Shown: piece by piece, positions 12,228-22,697 of the stretch
How positions within the stretch are numbered: position 1 is the stretch's first letter
How the letters are laid out: every line of letters starts with the position of its first letter
Origin: Platycnemis pennipes
Taxonomy: Eukaryota > Arthropoda > Insecta > Odonata > Platycnemididae
Length of the DNA: 64,000 nt
NCBI GenBank assembly: GCA_933228895.1
Contig: OW121857.1
Location: 77,681,672 to 77,745,671, forward strand
Direction: 5' to 3'
Program-made: the position numbers and the translations under genes
Notes under the pieces: generated by a model
What the model was told of the DNA's origin: nothing
The model's database searches: none
Seen by the model: the letters and a program-made list of their open reading frames with translations, nothing else

Positions 12228-12417
12228 TTTTTTTGGGTTGCTCCGCGTTGTCGTAGTTGTCCACCTACGTTTCCCCTCCGCTGCTGGAGGGTAGAAGTCC
12301 CACAGATGATCCCACAGAGGTCACTGAAATGTTTTCTACCCTGAAGAGGCCTCCAGCAGCGGAGGGGAAACGTAGATGGACAACTACGATAACGTGGATA
12401 GACCCAAAAAAAATATT
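12228..12417. mobile_element. Palindromic module with hammerhead-like core (Penelope-type?)
   Basis: The arms at 12228-12297 and 12334-12417 are inverted copies. The right arm contains CTGAAGA (12341-12347), a CCTCC/GGAGG stem with an AGCAGC loop, then GAAACGT (from 12367). That is the layout of the minimal hammerhead motifs of Penelope-like retroelements. The left arm, read on the minus strand, keeps the stem and GAAACGT but has lost about 9 bases covering CTGAAGA. The downstream TGGACAACTACGATAACG and run of A resemble the rest of such a terminal repeat. No RT is present. Confidence 0.55.
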
Positions 12418-13620
12418 ACTATAGACATGGACCGCGAAAGTTTTAATCAATAGACGGCATAGCTATGCATTAAATAGTGTCTATTTTATTACAAATAAGT
12501 AGGAGCAGTTTTCTTTGGAAAAATTACTTTCGGATAAATGGTCACAGAGACCACTGAAATGTTTTCAAGCCTTCTTCCTGCCGCTGAAAGAAGGAACCAA
12601 AATTTCAGAAATATTCCAAACCAGCGAGAATGTAAGCTACCGAGTGTTAACAGCGAATTTGAGTATCGGTAAGGTCATCTTAGATTTCGCTTCCAGTTTT
12701 GATGAATAAATAATCTGAAATTATTTTCGATTAGAAGGCTTAACTATCACATTCTTCCATCTCGGAATCACACATCGGAATTCCAGGCAGCTAAAGCTGT
12801 TGCAAATGAATACGAGCAATAAAACACTAAATTCCCAGCTAGTTTATTTCCATCGCACCAACTTCTGAGAGGCAAGGCATTAATCAACATGCAAAAGTAT
12901 AAGCAGAGCCATATGGTCCACTAAAAACGAATCTGGTCCTGGTCTCAAAAATTATGGGGTGCACACAGTCGGATTCGACTAATTTGTGAACAGCACGGGC
13001 AAGGAACGGAAACCAGCATTTTAGGAGATGGCAAATCAAATATCATTATATATTTCAGAATATTTCTATTCGACTACCTGGATTCCACTCATTTTAAATC
13101 TACCTAAACTAGTATGCAATTCAACAGCTCACCAGGCATTCAAACGTTTTTATCCACGTTCTATATAATTTGTATTCTCGCGGCTGAAGATTTCGAATTA
13201 GATTCCCATTAAATATTCAGCGATAATTTTCCCGCCGATTCTCTTTCATCACCTATGTGATTTCCAAACCAGAGCTCGTGAAACCTAAAAATTAGGTAGA
13301 TTCCCTTCACTTTTCCTAAAATTTTCCTGCCGCCCTTACAAATTACCATAAAAATTTTAAGGAATTTCACATATGTTCACACTTTGGATCCCTCATTCGA
13401 ATATGGAGCCTAGAATTCACGAAGTATGCCTTCTCATGGAGTATAGGGATGGTCAGATTAATAAAATGATAATTTACATAGTCATCTACAGTATAGCCAG
13501 GAAGCCTTTACCTAGGGAACATGTAATTCTAGTAGTTTCAGTTCTACTAAAATAGAGATAACTAATTAATTATTAGAGATGATAATTAATATCAAAGTCA
13601 GCAGATAATAAAATTCCTTT
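12418..13620. other. No gene seen
   Basis: This is AT-rich sequence with only short frames (64 codons or fewer) and no recognisable motif. It lies between the palindromic module and the RTE element. Confidence 0.5.
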
Positions 13621-13631
13621 TAGTACAACAT
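13621..13631 (+). repeat. 11-bp target-site duplication of the RTE element
   Basis: TAGTACAACAT occurs here at the 3' end of the minus-strand RTE element and again at 16979-16989 at its 5' end. This defines the exact insertion boundaries. Confidence 0.82.
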
Positions 13632-13712
13632 CATCATCCTAAGTCATCAATCCTCAAGATTGGTTTGACGAAGCTCTCCACTGAGTTCTTCTATCGGCTA
13701 ATATCTTCATAT

Positions 13713-14045
13713 TTACGTAATTCTTCTCTTCACATTCTTTATCACCTGTTCCATATACCTTGCATGAGGCCTTCCTATGCCATTCTTCCCTTCCACTTTT
13801 TCCTCGACGATTGTCTTCATCAGACCATCATGTCTCATGATGTGGCCGATCAAGTTGTCCCGTCTTCTTTTTATAGTTTTCAGAAGACTTCCCTTTCCTA
13901 CCACTCTTCTTAGAGCTTCCTCATTTCTTACTCCGTCGATCCATTTTATCTTAATCATTCTTCTATAGCACCATATTTCGAATGCTTTAACCTTTTTCTT
14001 TTCCGCTGCTGTCATTGTCCATGCCTCGTTGCCGTAAAGAAACAC
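13713..14045 (-). pseudogene. RTE C-terminal region
   Basis: This open 110-codon stretch begins FLYGNEAWTMTAAEKKKVKA and continues through CYRRMIKIKWIDGVRNEEAL and RRRRDNLIGHIMRHDGL. These blocks typify the post-RT region of RTE-type LINE proteins. It ends just before the untranslated tail. The piece is the best-preserved part of the element but is cut off from an intact RT. Confidence 0.7.
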
Positions 14046-14369
14046 GCTCCAGATGTACGGTCTGATGAATTGTTTCCTTAGTTCTACGCTTGTATTTCCA
14101 GCGGTAAGTAGATTCTTCTTTTGATAGAAGCCCTCTTCGTCAGCGCTATTCTGTTGACTATTTCTTTCTTGCTTCGTCCGTCGTTGGTTATTCGGCTTCC
14201 AAGTTAACAGAACTCATTCAACTCTTCCAGCTTTTGTTTTCCTAGTTTAATGTTGGTTTTGGACACTTCTCTCTTGCTTAACACCAGTATCTTAGTCTTC
14301 TTCTTATTTATCTTCAGCTGATATCTGGCCATTGCCCTTTCCATGGTTGTTAGCATCTGTCTCCGCTAT

Positions 14370-15385
14370 GAGAGCGATGTCATTAGCGAATCGTAGCATA
14401 CTGATTGTTTCTCCATGGATATTCACTCCAGAACACTTCTCCTTGACTTAATTGGTGGCTCTCTCGATGTAAACATTAAAAATAACTGGAGACAGTGCAC
14501 AGCCTTGTCTCACTCTTTTCCTTATTCTTGCTTCTTCACAGCTGGGTCCAGATTTAATCACAGCTACTTGGTTTTTATACAAACTGTGGATAATTCTTCG
14601 ATCATTGTAGGGCACTCCAATCCCTTTCAAAAGCCCAAGCATTGAATTCCAGTCCACATTGTCAAAATCCTACTGTAAATCCCCAAATGCAATGAATGAC
14701 GGTTTGTTCTTCTCCATTCTCTTCTCAATGAGCAGCCTAAGGGCCAATATTGCTTCTCTTGTACCCTTACTTTTTTCTGAATCCAAATTGATCTTCATCC
14801 AGGAACTCCTCTGCTTTTCGTTCCATTCTCCTGTAGATGATCCTTGTCAATATCTTCGATGCAAGTGTTGTCAGGTTTATAGTTCTAAAATATTCGCATT
14901 TCTCCGCTCTCTTCTTTTTGGGAATAGGATTGATAACGTTTTTCTCGAAGTCCTTGGGTATTTCTCCAGTTGAGTACATGTCGCAGATAGTCTAGTAAAG
15001 ATGGGTTAATGTCTTCTCTCTTGCATTTTTTACTAGTTCTGCAGGAATCTCATCAATTACTGAAGCCTTATTCATGCGAAGGTCCTTTACTGCAGCGTCA
15101 AATTCCGATCTTAATATTGATGCTATCATATCATCCTCTTCAACTTCGCTTTCCTCTTCGATCACTTTCGTGCTGAGATTTTTTTCCATTGTATAACTCT
15201 TCCAGATATTCTTTCCATTTCTTCGCTTTGTCTTCATTTTCAATCAAAAGTTCTCCATTCTTGTCCATTATGGCATTGCATCTTATGCTCCGTTCTTCAA
15301 AGTGGTTCCTCACTATCCTATAGGCAGTTTCCACCTTTCCAAAAGCAAGGTTGTTTTGTACATCCTCGCATAGGTTCTTCGTCAA
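14370..15385 (-). pseudogene. RTE reverse transcriptase domain (broken)
   Basis: Several RT blocks are readable in shifting frames: NGELLIENEDKAKKWKEYLE before the domain, then IPKDFEKNVINPIPKKK, LDEDQFGFRKK, DFDNVDW and RQGCALSPVIFNVY. The active-site block reads RFANDIALIA at about 14370-14395, where the family has FADD. Motif A contains an in-frame TAG just before DFDNVDW (near 14680). With the catalytic Asp changed to Asn and several stops, the enzyme is dead. Confidence 0.75.
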
Positions 15386-15819
15386 TATTTCTCTAGTTTT
15401 CCTGGCTTTTCGAATTATTTCGTTCTTTATTATTTTGTAGCAAAGCTGCCCTTCTTCACTTTCCGCATTCTTGTACTTTCTTCTTTCTTCAATCAGGTCT
15501 TAGTCATCTTCTGTGATTCATGGCTTCTTCTTAGCAGCTTTTCTTCTTCCAAGAGCTTCCTTTGCAGCTTCCTGTAGTCCACATTTAATATTTTCCCAGC
15601 ACTCACATACTGATTTCTCATTCAGGTCCTCTCCTATGTTGTTCCCATTGCTTTTTGAAATGCCTGCAGGTGTTGAGCCTCCTTAATTTTTCTATTTGCC
15701 ATACGTTCTTCTTTTTTTTCTTCAATTTCTTGAATTTTAGATGGCATTTCATCATTACCAAATTATGGTCACTGTAGATGTCTTCCCCAGGGTAGGTTTT
15801 GCAGTCCTTCACCTAGTTC

Positions 15820-16393
15820 CTAAATCTCTGCTTCATTAAAATGTAGTCTCTTTGAATTCTTGTCTCCTGGCATTTTCCAAGTGTATCTTCTTCGGATATG
15901 GTTTTTAAACAACGTGCTGGCAACTACTAACTTATGCTGTGTGCAAAACTCCAGTAGTTTTTCTCCGACCGTGTTCCAATCTCCCAAAATAATTAGGTTT
16001 TCTTCTCCTCTTGCATGTTTTATAACTTCCGTGATATCTTCGTAGACATCTTCCACTTCTTCATCTTCGTAGTCCGTCGTAGGCATGTAAACCTGAACCA
16101 CTACGGTATCTACAGTTTTGGTCTCGATCTTCACCATTATTATCCTTTCATTGTAGTGCAGGAAGCTCTTCACACGCATTCCGGCGCTCTTTCTGAGTAT
16201 GATCCCCACTCCAGCATTACCATTTAATATATAATCCTGTAACCGTATATATAATCCTGTAACTTCCACTCCAAAAGTCTCCCTCTTCCGGCCACTTCAT
16301 TTCGCTGATTCCTAATGCGTCGAGGCCCATTCTTCGCATTTCTACCTTCAAGTTCTCCAGTCTTCCACAGGTCGAAGCGATCTCAAGTTCCAT
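15820..16393 (-). pseudogene. RTE endonuclease domain (broken)
   Basis: The likely start is the ATG at 16393-16391, which opens MELEIASTCGRLENLKVEMR. Catalytic-type residues are visible: GISEMKW (metal-binding Glu) and ILGDWN (Asp/Asn of the GDxN motif), then YTWKMP near the C-terminal end of the domain. A short direct duplication of about 19 bp near 16226-16262 (TATAATCCTGTAAC twice) disrupts the frame just after the first 47 codons. A stop follows HFNEAEI. In the intact family this domain nicks target DNA to prime reverse transcription. Confidence 0.72.
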
Positions 16394-16978
16394 GTTCCCT
16401 AAGGGAAGTAACTAACCCTAAAATGATAATCACACTTGACTGATGTACTCTCTCGGGTAGTCCCCGCCCAGAGATCCGAATGGGGGACTATTTTACCTCC
16501 GGAGATTTTACTCGAGAGGGTCCATCACGTATTGATTGAAAGAAAAAGTGGAGCAGCTGCGACTCCTCGGGATAATAATGTGGTGGTTTCCCCTTGCCTT
16601 CCACATCGCAGTACTACAGCCGTAAAAGTAAATGTTACCACGCCTGTAGTGAAATGAGTGTCGCTGTACCGACCTCTGTGGTCTCCACCTTCACTCATAA
16701 GAAGAAGACTGCTGCCCTCTCCTCCGGGTGATGGAATGCATATTTGTTGGCTGCCTCCAATCGCCAAGTCACGGCATCTTCACAGGTTCTGTATTATTTA
16801 ATGGCCTACCTTACCCAGGGATAGACCAACACCCCCTTGGAATGCCGTCGCTTTTTGTCCACGACTGCTTATTCGACGAGTAAACTCGCTTATCTCGCAG
16901 CTAACCTCTATATCTAGAGGTCGACCCACCATCCGCAACCCGGTGGACGCACTCGGTGGCTTTAAGCTTAGACGCGAG

Positions 16979-16989
16979 TAGTACAACAT
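16979..16989 (+). repeat. 11-bp target-site duplication, 5' side of the RTE element
   Basis: This is the second copy of TAGTACAACAT, matching 13621-13631 exactly. Confidence 0.82.
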
Positions 16990-18517
16990 ACAAGAAGATA
17001 TTTATGAAAAACCACACACATGCACCGTATATTCGATGGCTCTTGCTCATGCAAAAAAAGCCAAAAAATTAAAATTGCCAATCCTAATTCTGCTCCAGGT
17101 AACTAAGGTTCAATACGTAACTGACTTATTTTACGCGATAAGAGTCATATTCGATCCCTCTATGGTCTACCATCTTTCCAATTTTAACTTTATGATATAA
17201 CAGCCATAGTACGGATTTGGGACTTTTAATGTCTTTAACAAATTCAGTGAATGCATTCACCTTAAATTTCGGCATGAGATTAAACCCCCACCTGTATGTT
17301 ACACCACGATTAAAATGTGATTCCCAATCAAATTCTTTTTGCAATATAGAAACACCAAGACACCAATTATATAACCTTCTTTTTGCATGTCTAGCTGCTT
17401 TCTTCCGCACGCTACATTTTCGAAATCAAACCGGTTAACCTCTATTTAAACGGTTAACTGGTTAACCGGTAACTTCTTAATTTTACCCTGGAATCCGCCG
17501 CAATGGTGTTAGGCAACGGGTGATAAATCACCAGCCATAAAGTTGACTATTAACTGAAAATAAGTTTATTAATTAAAAATGACGCATGTTGTATAATGTG
17601 TTCGAAATAATCATACTTTTTTGCGTAGTAGCCATGCATTGTACGAGGTAAATTTGAATTCTCGTATATTTTAGTCCGTCAGTTGATTTTTCTTCATCTA
17701 TCGCTTCTGTTTATCCTGATGATGTACAAGTACAGTGGAGGTAGAAATACGCTACAGTGTCCAACTCAAATTCGTATGATTTGAATGTTTCAAGTAGTTA
17801 ACTTCAAATTTGCGAACAACCTTCTAGTCTTAAGGATTTTCCTTAATATCTTATTCATTTCCCAACTTAGATCTTAACTTATTGGAACCCAAATGCAATC
17901 AATTTCTACGGATGTATTGGATATGTGAACAAAACTGCATATTCCAACTTCACCGCATATTATAATCGGGACTTATCTTATGTAGTAACACCACTCTTCC
18001 TTTTTTCATTATATTTCCCCATTATTCTTTTGAATAAAATCCCAGATGCCAGAGAGGATGACGAAACTTGATATGTTCTAATGGATTTCGAAATGGGTGG
18101 GAAACAGAACTGGTAATAGATTTGGATCCCAAATAACATTCACCCTCATCTGAATTCAGTTCAAGAACCTGTGAAATAGCATAATAGTGGAACGAATGAA
18201 AGAAAAACATAATGATCACTCAGTGAGTTTGAAATAATATAATAAACAGTGTGCAACCACTTTCGCATCTATGGTAACAGGGGTTTTTAGTATTCCTCGT
18301 CTCTCATACACCGAGTAATCTTTACCTCCGCACAACCACAAGTAGAATGCTTGCAGATGTGTTGAGGCCGAAATATTCCGGTCAAAAGACTCGATGATTA
18401 TATGCTAGATTAGCGTCGATTCTAGAAGAAAATTAACTGATGAGCTAAAAAGTCCTGTTGATTTAATGAGTCAGCGTAAAGCAAACGGTTTAGTAAACGT
18501 TTGAATTCATTTCCTTT
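16990..18517. other. No gene seen
   Basis: There is a minus-strand frame of 94 codons at 17126-17410 rich in basic residues, but I recognise no domain in it. Clustered GGTTAACC/AACCGGTT motifs at 17430-17475 form small inverted repeats and may be a MITE remnant. The rest is AT-rich. Confidence 0.45.
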
Positions 18518-18530
18518 AAGTAGGTATATG
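18518..18530 (+). repeat. 13-bp target-site duplication, left
   Basis: AAGTAGGTATATG occurs here and identically at 18844-18856, bracketing the SINE. Confidence 0.85.
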
Positions 18531-18843
18531 GTTTGGTTAGGTTGGTTGGTTGGTTATTTAGGGGAGGAGACCGACAGCTGAGGTCATTTGCGCCATTTAG
18601 GATAGGTGGGTAATGGTAGGAGTTATCAGGGAACGGAGGAAGGGTGGAGAGAAACCCGGCGTCGGCTTTAGCCTACTCTTAACGAAAGCCGCCAAGGGGA
18701 CCACGGCTTAACGTCCCATCCGACGGACGGAGTACTGTACTTGAAATGCCCTCCACTAGGCACTCAAGTGGGGACCGGTTTTCCACTGAAAAATCTGACT
18801 GATGGGAGGCCAGTACTCTAGCCACCACACCAACCCGATCCCC
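18531..18843 (-). mobile_element. Complete tRNA-derived SINE (313 bp)
   Basis: On the minus strand it starts GGGATCGGGTTGGTGTGGTG with an A-box-like GGCTAGAGTACTGG. The family body follows: ACTCCGTCCGTCGGATGGGA, then CCACCCTTCCTCCGTTCCCT, then CCTAAATGGCGCAAATGACC. It ends in a (CCAA)n-type tail. An exact 13-bp duplication flanks it, so the insertion used LINE-type target-primed integration. The B box visible in sister copies (GGGTTCGAATTC at 52250) is missing here through a small deletion after CCTCCCATCAGTCAG. It could no longer start a normal pol III transcript. Confidence 0.85.
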
Positions 18844-18856
18844 AAGTAGGTATATG
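18844..18856 (+). repeat. 13-bp target-site duplication, right
   Basis: This is the right-hand copy of AAGTAGGTATATG flanking the SINE. Confidence 0.85.
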
Positions 18857-19794
18857 CCTACCAGGTTAACGCCGCACCGTCGAAGAGGTAACGTTTACCC
18901 CTCAGTCCTTCAAAGATACTGCATACCTTCCAGTGTGCAGAATATTTAACGCAATAACAGTAAAGATCGGCGGTTCAATGTCAACTCCTAAATTACCCTT
19001 CTCAAATCAAATACCTCCGCCTCCACTTTAATGGGAAATCTTAAAGCGAATCGAGATTCCTGAATACTTTATCCGCGTCAATTCACTCCACGATAACTTC
19101 TTCCCCTGTTATCGTCGGTCTTCAAACTCGGGGACTGAAGAAGACGTTTGTACCCGGTCCAGTGATAAACAGAAAGGCCTTACTTTCTAAGAGCCTCTCT
19201 TAGGACGAATAATAAATTACACCCAAAGAATTTGAGCGGGTGATTGACCACCGTCTGTCCGACCCTACTCTAACATCAGTACCTCCTTAACCATCCGTCA
19301 ACATCATCAGGAGGAAAAGCTTCTTCCGCATCCGCTACTAAAACACCGAACGTCGCACGTTCTAAGAAAGGCGTTTTAAGAACCAAATCGTACAACGCAA
19401 TTCATAGATCCGAAGGCTCCAAGCATAAAATGGATAGCGCTAATAACGGAGAGGAATCCAGAAATAAGTGAAGTACAAATATTGCAGGGGCTAACGAAAT
19501 GTAGAAGAGTAAAGTAGCACTCGTATTCGCCTACTAGGTGTATAAATTCATTCTTTGTAGGGAGGAAGTCTTCTTAAAGTGCGTCCGAATTCCTCAGTCA
19601 ACTGAACAGTAGCCAAGTTTAGCCATCAACTTTTGCTTTTATCGATATTACTACAAAGACCTGCTCTTTTTTAAGCGCAAATGATAATATTTCTCTCCCA
19701 AAGTCTTTTTAAAAGTACTGCAAAATAATAGATCCATGAAAAAATATTAAAATTAAACGACAAAATTACAGCTTATATTATAATTTGTGGGGGG
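18857..19794. other. No gene seen
   Basis: This is mixed-composition sequence with no recognisable gene or repeat. No frame exceeds 60 codons. Confidence 0.5.
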
Positions 19795-20105
19795 ACCAGT
19801 AGGCTTGGTAGCTAGAGTATGGCCTCCCACCCTGAGGACCCGAATTCGAATCACTGCTGAAACGTAGATTTTTAATTCGTATACCGGTCCACACTTGGAT
19901 GCCATTTTAGAGAGCATTACGAATTCAATGCGACCTCCGTCGAATGAGACGTACACGCCGTGGTTTCCTTGCCGCATTTCGATAAGAGTAGGCTAATACC
20001 CACGCCGTGTACACTCCACCCTGAGCTGATTCCAACCCATATCCAATTACCCTCCTATCCTAAAACGGCTCAAATGTCCATCACCTACCCCGAGTAACCT
20101 CTGGT
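19795..20105 (+). mobile_element. tRNA-derived SINE copy with both pol III boxes
   Basis: The head reads TGGTAGCTAGAGTATGG (A box) and GACCCGAATTCGAATCACTG (B box). The diverged family body follows: TATACCGGTCCACACTTG, GAATGAGACGTACACG, AGTAGGCTAATACCCACGCC and CCTATCCTAAAACGGC. The tail ends near CACCTACCCCGAGTAACC. It is more diverged than the copy at 18531. Confidence 0.72.
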
Positions 20106-20899
20106 TACCATAAAAAAGTTTTTTTTTAGAAACCGAGGATTTAAGGTACCTACCCTCGATGGCTATTGAAATGTATTTAAACATTCCATGGCCTAAAGAA
20201 TTCGGACATGTCGAGGATGAATTAGTAAAATCGATGGTCGGCAAGTTTACTTGGTGGAATTTAGACATAGTAAAGATAAAAATACATGGTTGATTTCACA
20301 ATTCATGTGTTCCACAATTGTTGTGTTTACTCCTGAGGATGGCCTGTAAAGGTGAAAGCCAGTACAGTCATTCTAAAAAAATTGAGTAATCGACCAAGTA
20401 TTTTTATCTTTACGAGGATGAAGTAAATGAAATTTGAATGAAATTTTAGAAAAGAGAGGACTACACAATAGGAATGCGTGACTTTGGGTCGTCCATAACT
20501 TTCGTAACGCCAAAATGGGAGTTGTCCAGCGTGACATTTATCGACAGGGAGGTTGGGGTCCAGCTTTACGTTACTTCGGGAGAAAGATACATTCCCAAAT
20601 TCATATCTGTTAAAATAATAAAAATGACACATGATAATTTGTTGATAAATAATAGTAATGAGATAAAAATAAGATTCTGGTAAAGAAAGTATGTATTTTA
20701 ACCACAAATTAGAAAGGGTGCATTGGCAGCGTTGCGTGAAACAAGGGGGGGGGGGGTAACAGAGAACGTTACGGAGCGTTATAGTGCGGAAGGGGGAGAA
20801 AGAAGTGGAAACTCAGCGTTACATAATTTACTGATACCCCCAGTTATACTTGCGTGCGAAAAAAACCACGTGTTCGTCACTTGTTCGGTACAGCATCCC
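20106..20899. other. No gene seen; 12-G run
   Basis: The sequence is AT-rich up to about 20720, then a run of 12 G at 20745-20756 marks the approach to a GC-rich block. The frames on both strands around 20327-20707 show no motif. Confidence 0.45.
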
Positions 20900-21450
20900 A
20901 GTCTTTGTGAGTTACGATAGTGAAGGGCGGAATAGTGGGAACGCGTGTTACAAGATGGTCCCGTCGAAGAATCTCGATGCCGGAGGGAGGCGAGGGCTGC
21001 TTCGCCCCGGGCACCACCGCAATTACAACGGCCCCGGAGCGTTGGGACATTATCACGCCATCGGCAGTTCCCGGAGCGCACAAGAGCCGTGGGGGAAGGG
21101 GGGGGTGGAAGAGCACCAGGCCGACGGCGGGTGGAAAGGGCTTCACAAACTCGAAAAAAAAACAATGTGGGAGGGGGGGGGGGAGAAGAGTTTGAGGGGT
21201 GGCGGAGGTTGGTTGGTATGGGGGGAGAATGAGGGAGCCGAGGTTGGGCGGGTGGTGCCTCAGATACCAGGTCGGCTTGACCCCTGGACCGACCGGCATC
21301 TTGGTGTGGGAATATCACCTCGGGCACCGCTCAGAGCGAGCACGAAAAGCCTCCCTGGAGGCGTAGGAAGGTTGGTGGGGAGGAAGAAGTTTCCACGGAA
21401 TGGGAGTTGAGGTCGTGAGCTGTGGCTGGATCAAGAAGTCGGGGCGGAGA
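20900..21450. other. GC- and CpG-rich block
   Basis: This is a dense CpG, purine-rich segment with a G run at 21173-21183. Long overlapping frames on both strands (up to 186 codons) reflect composition, and none has a recognisable domain. It could be promoter or first-exon DNA of an unseen gene. Functional evidence is lacking. Confidence 0.25.
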
Positions 21451-22499
21451 GGGATCTCCTTGATTGTCTCCCGGAAAACAAAAGAAGACTATTAATTGAG
21501 AACGGGTGCCAAGGAGATGGAAACTGGCTCCTCCCGCGCGGTCACGATCGGACCCGAAGAGTTATCATCTTTCCAAGGAAAAACTGATTTTTTTCCTACG
21601 CTTCGTGTTCCCCAAAGTCGTCTCTCAGCTTTCTTTCGGCATGAGTCCTCATGGTTTACTTGTCGTTCCTCGAACTGAAAGTTATGTTTGAGGTAGTCAG
21701 AGAAGTCTCATGTTTTGAAGCTACCTGGAAAAGGTGCTCCAATTCGATCCTAAAAGCAATGAAATCATTCTTGTTAAAGTCTGTCCGTTGCCACAAAAGA
21801 TAGGCTTAACCAGTACACATTTACGGTTCCCATGGAGCAAATCATGTATAAATATACCAAGTACTTGTACTCCAGAAGCTCTCTATCCCTTTCTTCCATA
21901 TTTTAGATGATTCAAATCAATAATTGCATCAAACACAGATTGTAATGGCTGCCATTCCTGATTATGTGCTAATTTCTTTTGGATCTACGTCAAAGAACGT
22001 TATTAGACATTGGTCAAAAGTAATATGTGACCTATGAAACCCGGGTATTTTCAAGCATTCAACAAATATCCTTGCTCTTTTGAACCATTGAGCATTAAAA
22101 CTAAATATTACACAATAATATCAATCTTTATCTAAACTGCATCAATATTTTTCTAAGAAAATGTTACCCCATTTACCTCAGGACACATCAAACTTTTATT
22201 TGGTACTTTGGATACTTAGAGCGATTAACATTTATGAAGTACAATAAATTCATCTCTACGTCACTCTGATACTAATTATTCATTTTTTTGCCATCAAGAT
22301 GGTTAGGGGATTGATGATATGCAGACTCACAAAGTCTGTGTATATTCAATCTGAGACCCAGGTAAGTAATAACACTTTCGTAATAATAACAGATAATGCA
22401 ATGGATGAACCACGGGCAGTAGATGTATAAAAATAATGAGTGCTCAACCCGAAGGTTGGTTCTTGAAAGATGAGGGTAATGCTCACCCCGTACTAAGTC
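21451..22499. other. No gene seen
   Basis: This is an AT-rich stretch with short frames only. Confidence 0.5.
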
Positions 22500-22697
22500 A
22501 TAGGCGTGTGAAATTCACACATTCATGGTAGGGGAGACAGTTCCTTTCCTTGGGCCACTTGCGATTTCCAACGATGTTCTGACACGGAAAATAGAATGGC
22601 AAGGATATTTTGTGGGGTATCCAGAAAGCATCTGCCCGGGATTCGGCCCGGGACTGCTGCGCAGCACTCTACCCACTACACCACCACGATCCTGCAT
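22500..22697 (-). repeat. Second tRNA-derived SINE family or tRNA-like repeat
   Basis: Read on the minus strand, the head is CAGGATCGTGGTGGTGTAGT then GGGTAGAGTGCTG (A-box-like) and GGGCCGAATCCCGGGC (B-box-like). The body, which includes TTTCTGGATACCCCACAAAA, does not match the common SINE family in this window. Without other copies I cannot define its end. A functional tRNA is unlikely because no acceptor stem closes. Confidence 0.45.

Larger units (their letters stand above)
13632..16978 (-). mobile_element. Full-length, decayed RTE-type LINE
   Basis: This 3.35-kb element runs on the minus strand between identical 11-bp duplications. In order it has a GC-richer 5' untranslated region (about 16394-16978), an AP-endonuclease domain, a reverse transcriptase and a C-terminal region. 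It ends in a short ATGATG-type tail (CATCATCATC on the plus strand at 13631-13640). The domain order, the single frame and the short 3' repeat tail are those of RTE/BovB-like elements, the source of the 'craniofacial development protein 2-like' annotations. Many stops and frameshifts break it, so it cannot move itself. Fragments recur at 28401, 46890 and 60214. Confidence 0.85.

Noticed and set aside
17126..17410. 94-codon basic minus-strand frame
   Set aside because: It has no recognisable motif, no splice context and no supporting repeat. Left as chance.
20779..21410. Frames of 182 and 186 codons on opposite strands
   Set aside because: They overlap in a CpG- and G-rich block and encode low-complexity protein. 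Neither has a recognisable motif.
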